This document shows, one piece after another, positions 56,823-64,000 of a stretch of 64,000 bases of DNA. Under the pieces are notes generated by a model. That model saw nothing but the letters and a program-made list of their open reading frames with translations, had not been told where the DNA came from and ran no database searches. The stretch's first letter is position 1; every line of letters begins with the position of its first letter. The translations under genes and the position numbers were made by a program. Origin of the DNA: Sphingobium lignivorans. Lineage in GTDB: Bacteria; Pseudomonadota; Alphaproteobacteria; Sphingomonadales; Sphingomonadaceae. The stretch covers positions 1,736,001 to 1,800,000 of the forward strand of contig NZ_JACHKA010000001.1 of assembly GCF_014203955.1 (NCBI RefSeq). Direction: 5' to 3'.

Positions 56823-57256
56823 GGCGGTTGCTGCCGATGGCCCTGCTGCTGGCGATGGTGAGCGCGATGTCGATGCCGGCACCGTCATTCGCGCAGACGG
56901 CCCTGCCGCCCGCGCCTTACGCCAACCGGCAGCTCGACGATCCGGCGCTGGAAGCGAAGGCGACGGACCTCATGCACACGATTCGCTGCCTGACCTGCCA
57001 GAGCCAGTCGATCGCCGACAGCGACGCCAGCATGGCGGCGGACATGCGCTCGGAGATCCGCGAGCGCATCGCGCGCGGGGAAGATCCGGAAGCGATCCGC
57101 GCCTGGCTGATCGAGCGTTATGGCGACTGGATCAGCTACAAGCCGACCGCCGAACCGATTCTCTGGCCGCTCTGGGCAGCGCCGATATTGATGCTCGGCG
57201 CAGGCGGTTTGCTGGTGCGAAGCCGCATGAAGCGCCGCCGCGGGAGCCAGCCATGA
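56819..57256 (+). CDS. ccmH: Cytochrome c maturation protein CcmH (CcmL)
   Basis: A 145-residue protein with a signal peptide (LPMALLLAMVSAMSMPAPSF) and the LRCxxC-type motif IRCLTCQSQSIADSDASMAA. The C-terminal end has a membrane anchor (WAAPILMLGAGGLLVRSRMK). It receives reductant for the heme-binding cysteines of apocytochrome c. It overlaps its neighbours by four bases. Confidence 0.94.
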   Translation: MRRLLPMALLLAMVSAMSMPAPSFAQTALPPAPYANRQLDDPALEAKATDLMHTIRCLTCQSQSIADSDASMAADMRSEIRERIARGEDPEAIRAWLIERYGDWISYKPTAEPILWPLWAAPILMLGAGGLLVRSRMKRRRGSQP

Positions 57257-57912
57257 CCGGTCTCGTCATTGCCCTGCTGCTGGCGACGCTGACGGCCGCC
57301 GCGATCCTCCTGTCCGCCCGCATCCCGCTGCGCGCGATCGCGCCGGTGGCGGCAGCGCTGCTGCTCGGGCTCGCCGGCTATGCCTGGCAGGGTCATCCGG
57401 GCCTCTTCGGCAAGCCGGTGTCGGCCGACACCGGGCAAGCCAAGTTCGACGAGGCCCTTGCCGAGAAGCGGCGCGAGATCGGCGAGCGGATTTCCTCGGC
57501 GACGAAATGGCTGGTCGTCTCGGACGCGCTGGCGCGCAGCGGCAATACCAAGGATGCCGCCAATGTGTTGCAGTCCGGGCTGCGCGAGAACCCCAGGGAT
57601 CCCAATCTCTGGGTTGGCTTGGGCAACGCGCTGCTCGCGCATGGCAATGGCACGCTGTCGCCCGCCAGCGACTATGCGTTCCGCCAAGCGCTGACGATCG
57701 ACCCGCAAAGCGTTTCCGCGAACTATTTCTATGGGCTGGCGCTTGCCGAATCGGGGCAGTTCGAGCGTTCCAGGGACATGTGGCTGAAACTGGCCGCCCG
57801 CTTGCCGGAAGACATGGAACTGCGCGAGGAACTGATCCGCAACGTGGCGCTCATCAATGCCCTGATCGAGCGCCGCGAGGCGATGTCCCGGGGTGGCGAG
57901 CAGGCGCCGTGA
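57253..57912 (+). CDS. ccmI: Cytochrome c maturation protein CcmI (TPR)
   Basis: A 219-residue protein with an N-terminal double-helix anchor and TPR-like repeats (KWLVVSDALARSGNTKDAAN, LWVGLGNALLAHGN, ANYFYGLALAESGQFERSRD). CcmI-type proteins chaperone apocytochrome c. It is the last gene of the ccm operon, and kup starts 69 bases downstream. Confidence 0.9.
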   Translation: MTGLVIALLLATLTAAAILLSARIPLRAIAPVAAALLLGLAGYAWQGHPGLFGKPVSADTGQAKFDEALAEKRREIGERISSATKWLVVSDALARSGNTKDAANVLQSGLRENPRDPNLWVGLGNALLAHGNGTLSPASDYAFRQALTIDPQSVSANYFYGLALAESGQFERSRDMWLKLAARLPEDMELREELIRNVALINALIERREAMSRGGEQAP

Positions 57913-57981
57913 TTGTGCGTTGCACCATGGGATTCGAAATGGTAGGGCGCCGCGCGATCAGGCAGAGGCCTGACGAGGGGA

Positions 57982-59964
57982 ATGACCGATGACTGCGGTT
58001 CAGGCGGGCCAGTGACCACGCCCGATCAAGCGACGCCGGCCGACGGCGCTGGCGCAGCTGCGCCGGCGGAGAGCAGTCATGCGACCGGCCACGCGCGCGA
58101 CGGCCTGGGCAAGCTCGTCATCGCGGCGATGGGGATCGTGTTCGGCGACATCGGCACGAGCCCGATCTATGCGTTTCGCGAGACCTTTGCGGGCCATCAT
58201 CCGCTCGATCCAGACAGGCTGCACATATTCGGCGTCCTCAGCCTGATCTTCTGGTCGCTGATGATCGTGGTGACGATCAAATATGTCAGCATCATCATGC
58301 GCGCCGACAATAAGGGGGAGGGCGGCAGCCTCGCGCTGCTTGCTCTCATCAGCCGCCAGAGCGGCCACAAACGCTGGACCGGCCCGATCGTCATGCTGGG
58401 CGTCTTCGCGACGGCGCTGTTCTATGGCGACTCGATGATTACCCCGGCCATGTCGGTGCTTTCGGCCTCGGAAGGCCTGACGACGGTCGATCCCCGATTT
58501 GGTCCGATCGTGCTGCCGCTGGCCGTCGCGATCCTCATCGGCCTCTTCGCCATCCAGTCGCGCGGGACGGCGAAGGTCGGTCAGCTCTTCGGCCCGATCA
58601 TGGCGGTCTATTTCCTGACGCTGGCGACGCTCGGCATTCTGCATATCGCCGCCAATCCCTCGATCCTGCTCGCCCTCAATCCCTGGTATGCGCTGCAGTT
58701 CTTCCTGACGGACAAGCTGGTCGCTTTCCTGGCGCTGGGTTCGGTGGTCCTCGCGGTGACCGGCGCGGAAGCACTCTATACCGACATGGGGCACTTCGGA
58801 CGTAACCCGATCCGTGTTTCCTGGCTCGCCATCGTCCTGCCCGCGCTGATGCTCAATTATCTGGGGCAGGGCGCGATGATCATGTCGCTCTCGCCCGGCG
58901 CAGCAGCCGAAACAATCAAGAATCCGTTCTTCCTGCTGGCCCCCGAAGCGCTGCGGCTGCCGCTTGTCATCCTCGTCATCCTCGCCTCAATCATCGCCAG
59001 CCAGGCCGTGATTTCAGGCGCCTTCTCGCTGACCCAGCAAGCGATCCAGCTCGGCTTCATGCCCCGTCTCAAGATCACCCACACCAGCGCCAGCGCGCAG
59101 GGGCAGATCTATATTCCGGTGATCAACTGGGGCCTGCTGGTCATCGTGATCCTGCTGGTGATGTCCTTCCGGACCTCCAGCAATCTGGCGGCGGCCTATG
59201 GCATCGCCGTCACCGGCGCGATGTTCATCGACAGCTGCCTGCTCGTCGTGCTGCTGTTCTCGCTCTGGAAATGGAACCGCCTGCTCTCCGTGGGCGCACT
59301 GGCGGTCTTCTTCCTGGTGGACAGCGCCTATTTCGCCGCCAATCTCACCAAGGTGCCCGATGGCGGCTGGTTCCCGCTGATGGTGGGGCTCGTCATCTTC
59401 ACGCTGCTGACCACATGGTCGAAGGGCAGGGGGCTGATGATGGAGCGGCTGCGCGAATCGGCCATGCCGATCCCGGTGTTCGTCGCCTCCGCAGCGAACA
59501 GCGCGGTTCGCGTCCCGGGCACCGCCGTGTTCCTCACGTCCACGCCGGATGGCGTGCCGCACGCGCTGCTCCACAATCTCAAGCACAACAAGGTGCTGCA
59601 CGAGCGGGTGGTGCTGCTCACCGTGAAGGTCGCTGACCTGCCGACCGTCGGCCCGGCCAAGCGCTATCAGGTGGAGGATCTCGGGCGCGGCTTCTTCCGC
59701 CTGATCCTGAACTACGGCTTCATGGAGGAAGTGGACGTGCCGGCCGCGCTGGCGGGGGCCTCCGGTTGCGGCGTGCCCTTCAAGATGATGGAGACGAGCT
59801 TCTTCCTCGCGCGCCAGACGCTCCTGCCGTCCGCGCGGCCGGGGATGCGCATCTGGCGGGAGAAGCTGTTCGCCTGGATGCTGCGCAACGCGGAAAGCGC
59901 GATGGAGTTCTTCCGCTTGCCGACCAACCGCGTGATCGAGCTGGGAAGCCAGGTCGAGATCTGA
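57982..59964 (+). CDS. kup: Potassium transporter Kup
   Basis: A 660-residue potassium uptake permease. Family motifs are [38 protein letters not shown] and [20 protein letters not shown], with 12 hydrophobic segments (about 45-455) and a soluble C-terminal region. Kup symports K+ with H+ at the inner membrane. The first 40 residues are Ala/Gly-rich and a later start is possible. Good GC-rich codon use. Confidence 0.95.
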   Translation: MTDDCGSGGPVTTPDQATPADGAGAAAPAESSHATGHARDGLGKLVIAAMGIVFGDIGTSPIYAFRETFAGHHPLDPDRLHIFGVLSLIFWSLMIVVTIKYVSIIMRADNKGEGGSLALLALISRQSGHKRWTGPIVMLGVFATALFYGDSMITPAMSVLSASEGLTTVDPRFGPIVLPLAVAILIGLFAIQSRGTAKVGQLFGPIMAVYFLTLATLGILHIAANPSILLALNPWYALQFFLTDKLVAFLALGSVVLAVTGAEALYTDMGHFGRNPIRVSWLAIVLPALMLNYLGQGAMIMSLSPGAAAETIKNPFFLLAPEALRLPLVILVILASIIASQAVISGAFSLTQQAIQLGFMPRLKITHTSASAQGQIYIPVINWGLLVIVILLVMSFRTSSNLAAAYGIAVTGAMFIDSCLLVVLLFSLWKWNRLLSVGALAVFFLVDSAYFAANLTKVPDGGWFPLMVGLVIFTLLTTWSKGRGLMMERLRESAMPIPVFVASAANSAVRVPGTAVFLTSTPDGVPHALLHNLKHNKVLHERVVLLTVKVADLPTVGPAKRYQVEDLGRGFFRLILNYGFMEEVDVPAALAGASGCGVPFKMMETSFFLARQTLLPSARPGMRIWREKLFAWMLRNAESAMEFFRLPTNRVIELGSQVEI

Positions 59965-60067
59965 GCCCGTCCCCCGGGACCGAAATGGCGCGGGCCGAAT
60001 CGCTGGCCAGCGCAGGTGCGCGGTGCCAGAGTGCCGACAGGCCGGCTTTCCCGGCGGGGGGCGGGGC

Positions 60068-61426
60068 ATGACGGCTGGGCAGGGAATGATTGCGACGATT
60101 TCCGCGACGCTTGACCAGCGGCCCATCAGTACCCGGCAAATCGCGATCCTGCTCATCGTCCAGTTCATCCTGATGATCGACGGGCTGGACATCCAGCTCC
60201 TCGGGCTCGTCGCGCCGGTGATCCTCGCGGAATGGGGCATCGAGCGCGCCGCCTTCGGTCCGGCGCTGGCGGCATCCCTGCTCGGGCTCGCGCTCGGTGC
60301 GGGCGGCGGCGGGCGGCTCGGCGACCTGTTCGGCCGCAAGCGCGTCCTGTGCGTGGCGACCTTCCTGTTCGGTCTGGCGACGGTGGTTGCGGCCTTCGCG
60401 CAGGATGTCACGCAGATGACGATCATCCGCTTCATCAGTGGCCTCGGCTTCGGCGCGGCGACGCCCTCGTCCGTCGCGCTGGTCGCCGAATGGCTGCCGC
60501 GTCGGGCGCAGGCGAAAGCGATCGCGTTCCTGTCGGTCGGCACGCCGCTCGGCGGCATGGTCGGGGCGCTGGCGCTGCAGCTCTTCCTGCCCATGCTCGG
60601 CTGGCGAGGCTGCTTCGTCGCCTGCGGTCTCCTGACGCTCGCGGTTGCCTTCATCGTGCTGGTGGCGCTGCCGGAGTCCGCCGCTTATCTGGCCGGAAAG
60701 GGAGAGAGCGAGCGCGCCGCCGACCTGCTGAAGCGCCATGCGGGCATCGAGTCGATCGCGCTCGCGACGCCTGCGTCAGCGCGCGAGATGCCGACCTCGC
60801 GAGCCCGGCAGGACAGCATGTTCGCGCGCCATTATCTGCGCCTCAATGTGGGGGCGTGGCTACTGTTCTTCTCCGCCCAGCTCATTGTCTACGCCTTCAT
60901 TTCATGGATGCCGACGATGCTCACCACGGCCGGCTTCCCGCTCGCGCAGGCGCTTCAGGCGATCTTCGCCTTCAATCTCCTGTCGGTCATGGCCGCGCTT
61001 CTCGCGGGCTTCCTCGTCAATGCGCTTGGCTCGCGGAGGGTGGTGATGTCCGCGGCCCTGCTGGCGGCGGGATGCATCCTGCTGCTGGGACTGCGGCTGC
61101 ACGGCCTCAGCGGCTTGCCGGATGCCGCGACCTATTGGGTCGTCATGGGCGCGGTCGGGGGCGTCGGAATTTTCGCGAGTACCGCGATCGCGACCGGCTA
61201 TTCCGTGATCGCGCTCGGCTATTCCGAACAGGTGCGCGCGACCGGCATCGGGGTCGGGCTGATGATCGGCCGTTCGGGCGGCGTGATCATGGGGCTGATC
61301 GGCGGCGTGCTGCTGAGCGTGGCCAATGACCAGAGCTGGCCTTTCTTCGCGGTTGTCCTGTTCTTCGCGCTCACCATCCTGGCCGCCGCGCTTGTCATCA
61401 ACCGGCATATCCCGCCGCTGCGCTGA
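60068..61426 (+). CDS. MFS transporter, aromatic acid:H+ symporter (AAHS) family-like
   Basis: A 452-residue major facilitator protein with 12 hydrophobic segments. LLIVQFILMIDGLDIQLLGL and LGDLFGRKRVLCVATFLFGL (DGxD and the G-x3-D-x2-G-R-R/K loop) match the AAHS subfamily, and IIRFISGLGFGAATPSSVAL and EWLPRRAQAKAIAF are further markers. Members import benzoate-like acids; the real substrate here is unproven. ATG 60068 is used. Confidence 0.87.
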   Translation: MTAGQGMIATISATLDQRPISTRQIAILLIVQFILMIDGLDIQLLGLVAPVILAEWGIERAAFGPALAASLLGLALGAGGGGRLGDLFGRKRVLCVATFLFGLATVVAAFAQDVTQMTIIRFISGLGFGAATPSSVALVAEWLPRRAQAKAIAFLSVGTPLGGMVGALALQLFLPMLGWRGCFVACGLLTLAVAFIVLVALPESAAYLAGKGESERAADLLKRHAGIESIALATPASAREMPTSRARQDSMFARHYLRLNVGAWLLFFSAQLIVYAFISWMPTMLTTAGFPLAQALQAIFAFNLLSVMAALLAGFLVNALGSRRVVMSAALLAAGCILLLGLRLHGLSGLPDAATYWVVMGAVGGVGIFASTAIATGYSVIALGYSEQVRATGIGVGLMIGRSGGVIMGLIGGVLLSVANDQSWPFFAVVLFFALTILAAALVINRHIPPLR

Positions 61427-61438
61427 GAGCCTGTCCGG

Positions 61439-62050
61439 TCAGGTCTGCTCGCCTGGATCGAGTGCCCGAAGATAGTCTGCGGCACGGGCCAGATCCGCAG
61501 GCGTATCGATGTCGATCATGCGGTCTGCCTGTGTTTCGACGATGAGCGCATCCCCGGCCAAAGCCCGCGCGCCGCGATCGCCCTGCAAGGCCTCGATCAT
61601 CGGCAGGAAGGCGGCGGGGAACAGTGCGGGGGGCTGAGGCGGTCCGCCCGGCCTGCGGGAGAAGAGGGGCTGGCTCCCGTCCCGATCCCACTGCGTGACC
61701 ATAGCAGCCAGATGCCCCGCATCGACAAAGGGCATGTCCGCCAGCAGGACGAGCAGGGCCGTCGTCCCTAGGCCGCGCGCGGCGCCCGCCGCGATGCGCA
61801 GGGAGGACGCCAGACCGTCTTCGGGGTGCGGATTGGGGAGCAGGACATAGCCGGGACAAGCCGCCGCCAGCCGCGCGTCCGGACCCGAGACGAGAAGATG
61901 ATGCGCCGCCGGAATGCCGAGCCCCGCCTGGGCCGCCCACGCGATCAGCGGGCGATCCCCAAGCATGGCCAGCAGCTTGTCCTCGCGCCCGAAGCGCGAT
62001 GAACGACCGGCGCCGAGCAGCGCGATGACGAGGCCGTCATTGCCCGGCAC
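61439..62050 (-). CDS. Nucleotidyltransferase family protein (MocA-like)
   Basis: A 203-residue NTP transferase: ALLGAGRSSRFGREDKLLAM is the nucleotide-binding loop, and ALLVLLADMPFVDAGHLAAM the metal site, as in MocA molybdenum cofactor cytidylyltransferases. It would turn molybdopterin into its CMP form for hydroxylases such as the adjacent 2Fe-2S/molybdopterin enzyme. GTG is the start (62050), and the gene overlaps the XdhC gene by 14 bases. Confidence 0.85.
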   Translation of the reverse strand: MPGNDGLVIALLGAGRSSRFGREDKLLAMLGDRPLIAWAAQAGLGIPAAHHLLVSGPDARLAAACPGYVLLPNPHPEDGLASSLRIAAGAARGLGTTALLVLLADMPFVDAGHLAAMVTQWDRDGSQPLFSRRPGGPPQPPALFPAAFLPMIEALQGDRGARALAGDALIVETQADRMIDIDTPADLARAADYLRALDPGEQT

Positions 62051-62954
62051 GCAGCGCCTTCACGATGCCCGCCGCGATGGACAGGGCGATTTCCTGGGGC
62101 CCCATGCCGCCGATCGGGACACCCGCCGGGCCATCGATGCGCGCCAGCGCCGCCCGGTCGATGCCGAGGGCTTCGAGCCGTTCCAGCCGGCGCGCCTGAT
62201 TGGCCTGCGAGCCCAGCGCGCCGACATAGCCGGTGGGATGAAGCAGGGCGGCGGCGAGGGCGGGATCGTCGATCTTGACGTCATGGCTGAGCGTCACCAC
62301 CGCCGCGCTGGCATCCGGCGCGAAGGCGTGGACGGCCTCGTCGGGCCAAGCATCGGTCAGGGTGGCATCGGGGAAGCGCGCGGCGCTCAGGAAGCGCTCG
62401 CGGGGGTCGTTGACGGTCACGCTGAAGCCGGTCGCGCGGGCAATGGCGGACAGGGTCTGGGCGATCTGAACTCCGCCGACGATGAGCAGGCGGCGCGCCG
62501 GCTCATAGACATTCACGAAATGGCCGGGCAGGTCGCCCGCGACGGTGCGGCCGGTTGCGAGATCGGTGGAAAGAGCAAGAGGCCTTGCCGCCTTGCGCGC
62601 CGCCTCGATCGCGCCGAACAGGGCTGGCGGAAACCCGTCTTCGCTCACTGGCTGCACGAGGACGCCGATCTGCCCGCCGCATGGCAGGCCGGGCAGCCAC
62701 ACGCCCGGATCGCTGCTGCCATAATGATGAACGCTTGCCGGTGCGCCGGCGATCACGCCCTCGGCGATGGCGAACACTTCATATTCCACACAGCCGCCGG
62801 AGATCGATCCCGCGAAGCGCCCGTCGCCAGCCACGAGCAGATGCCCGCCCCGGGGGCGCGGGGCGGAGCCCGATGCCTCGATCACGGTGGCAAGCGCCAT
62901 GGGCTGGCCGGCCCAGTCGCGGGCGGCCGCGACGATCTCGTCAATATCGTTCAA
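62037..62954 (-). CDS. XdhC family protein
   Basis: A 305-residue XdhC/CoxI-type protein: [20 protein letters not shown], a domain with [16 protein letters not shown], then the Rossmann part [20 protein letters not shown], ending [20 protein letters not shown]. XdhC binds and loads sulfurated molybdopterin onto xanthine-dehydrogenase-like enzymes, agreeing with the divergent 2Fe-2S/molybdopterin genes at 63103. It has an unusual TTG start (62954), since no in-frame ATG lies nearby upstream. Confidence 0.9.
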   Translation of the reverse strand: MNDIDEIVAAARDWAGQPMALATVIEASGSAPRPRGGHLLVAGDGRFAGSISGGCVEYEVFAIAEGVIAGAPASVHHYGSSDPGVWLPGLPCGGQIGVLVQPVSEDGFPPALFGAIEAARKAARPLALSTDLATGRTVAGDLPGHFVNVYEPARRLLIVGGVQIAQTLSAIARATGFSVTVNDPRERFLSAARFPDATLTDAWPDEAVHAFAPDASAAVVTLSHDVKIDDPALAAALLHPTGYVGALGSQANQARRLERLEALGIDRAALARIDGPAGVPIGGMGPQEIALSIAAGIVKALRAGQ

Positions 62955-63102
62955 TGTCTGTCCAGTGGCTCTCGGATTCAGGCGGGGTGTCGCGCTCCGG
63001 GGGTGGGCTGCAAAACAGATTATTGCAAGGCTATGGACATTGACAACCGCCCACGCGCATCGGCATTCTCAATCATCAGCAAGGACGGGCAGGAGAGCGG
63101 GC

Positions 63103-63573
63103 ATGGCCACCACATTGTCGATCAACGGGGAGACGCGGGAAGTGGACACCGATCCGCGCAAGCCCCTGCTCTGGGTGCTGCGCGAGGACCTCGACATGCC
63201 CGGGACCAAGTTCGGCTGCGGCATGGCCCTGTGCGGTGCCTGCACCGTGCATGTCGACGGCAAGGCGGTGCGCTCCTGCACCACGCCGATCAGCACCGTG
63301 GCCGGCAAGCAGGTCACCACCATCGAGCATGTCGCGACTCTGCCGGTCGGCCGAAAAGTGAGCGAGGCCTGGACGGAGCTGGACGTGCCGCAATGCGGCT
63401 ACTGCCAGGCCGGGCAGATCATGAGCGCGACTGCGCTGCTCAGCGCCAAGCCGTCGCCGAGCGATGAGGAGATCGATCAGGCCATGAGCGGCAACATCTG
63501 CCGTTGCGCGACCTATCTGCGAATTCGAGCGGCCATCAAGAAAGCCGCCGCCAGCGAAGGAGCGAGCGCATGA
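63103..63573 (+). CDS. 2Fe-2S subunit of a molybdo-hydroxylase (IorA/CoxS-like)
   Basis: A 156-residue protein. N-terminal ferredoxin domain binds one cluster through [16 protein letters not shown], and the second cluster is bound by the C-terminal helical domain through [17 protein letters not shown] and [20 protein letters not shown]. The family is the small electron-transfer subunit of isoquinoline 1-oxidoreductase or CO/aldehyde-type dehydrogenases. ATG 63103 follows an AGGAGAGCGGGC ribosome site. It overlaps the next gene by four bases. Confidence 0.93.
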   Translation: MATTLSINGETREVDTDPRKPLLWVLREDLDMPGTKFGCGMALCGACTVHVDGKAVRSCTTPISTVAGKQVTTIEHVATLPVGRKVSEAWTELDVPQCGYCQAGQIMSATALLSAKPSPSDEEIDQAMSGNICRCATYLRIRAAIKKAAASEGASA

Positions 63574-64000
63574 CCGCCCCGCTCATGCTCGGCCGGCGGG
63601 CGCTGCTCAAGGCGACGCTGGTCGGCGGCGCCGTGCTTGCCTTCGACGCGCGGATCGCTTTTGCGGCCAATCCGGGAGACAAGGCCACGGTCATCAATGC
63701 CTATATCCGCGTCAACCCGGACAACAGCTTCATCATCGGGGCGAAGAATCCGGAGATCGGGCAGGGCGTCAAGACGATGCTGCCGATGCTCATCGCCGAG
63801 GAACTGGATGTCGACTGGGCGCAGGTGACGCCCGAGACGACGATTGCCGACGACAAGGTCTATGGCTTCCAGATCGCGGGCGGCAGCTTCACCACGCCGA
63901 TGAACTACATCCCCATGCGCCAGGTGGGCGCGGCGGCGCGCGCGATGTTCGTGAAGGCGGCGGCGGCACAATGGAACGTGCCGGAGAATGCCCTTACCAC
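63570..64000 (+). CDS. Molybdopterin-binding subunit, N-terminal part (cut by window end)
   Basis: About 143 residues visible. A twin-arginine signal ([18 protein letters not shown]) indicates export via Tat, and [20 protein letters not shown], then [20 protein letters not shown] match the start of the isoquinoline 1-oxidoreductase beta or aldehyde dehydrogenase-type molybdopterin subunit. It forms a heterodimer with the 2Fe-2S subunit. It overlaps that gene by four bases (ATGA). The Tat signal suggests a periplasmic enzyme. Confidence 0.88.
   Translation, partial: MTAPLMLGRRALLKATLVGGAVLAFDARIAFAANPGDKATVINAYIRVNPDNSFIIGAKNPEIGQGVKTMLPMLIAEELDVDWAQVTPETTIADDKVYGFQIAGGSFTTPMNYIPMRQVGAAARAMFVKAAAAQWNVPENALT

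Overview
The window is GC-rich chromosomal DNA of a sphingomonad-type alphaproteobacterium. This is inferred from gcrA, the small aa3-oxidase subunit IV gene beside pntA, an EPS-associated MarR-family regulator at the head of a sugar cluster, complete ccmC-I genes, and RpoH-type promoters (CTTG-N17/18-CYTATNT) ahead of dnaK and hslV. Most genes are intact housekeeping genes with short spacers and frequent ATGA overlaps.

Layout. (1) 1-7.4 kb: pntA start, cytochrome oxidase subunit IV, an NtrC-type regulator, parE, an outer-membrane barrel protein, gcrA, an ABC-2 permease and hspQ. (2) 7.6-18.4 kb: an integrated mobilisable element at tRNA-Ser(CGA). Its large serine recombinase reads antisense through the tRNA. 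Cargo includes a frameshifted resolvase, an unrecognised three-gene group (10.5-12.2 kb), an AbiE toxin-antitoxin operon with a third overlapping gene and a frameshifted antitoxin, two small convergent genes, an AT-rich pilin-like gene, and a MobC/relaxase pair with a candidate oriT hairpin. (3) 18.5-35.1 kb: one long minus-strand exopolysaccharide cluster with UDP-sugar enzymes, flippase, Wzy-like polymerase, four glycosyltransferases, three methyltransferases, an acyltransferase and a sulfotransferase. It predicts a uronic-acid and xylose containing polymer that is acylated and possibly sulfated. (4) 35.4-44.3 kb: enoyl-CoA hydratase, hslVU, two membrane proteins, tRNA-Val(CAC), an M20 peptidase and a FAD oxidoreductase. 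(5) 44.8-46.6 kb: a lipoprotein gene whose final codon is replaced by an IS3-family element. (6) 46.6-64 kb: a PCu(A)C protein, dnaK-dnaJ, an SDR gene behind purF, cytochrome c maturation ccmCDEFGHI, kup, an AAHS-type transporter, and a molybdo-hydroxylase locus (MocA-like, XdhC, 2Fe-2S subunit, molybdopterin subunit cut by the window end).

Points worth a second look are the recombinase/tRNA overlap, the candidate oriT, the AbiE operon with its third gene and broken antitoxin, the unknown 10.5-12.2 kb genes, the AT-rich pilin-like gene, the sulfotransferase in the polysaccharide operon, the IS inserted exactly at a gene end, and the unusually close RpoH-like promoter of hslV. Single or double base indels occur in three mobile-DNA genes (resolvase, AbiEi, IS orfA); none was noticed in the chromosomal genes.
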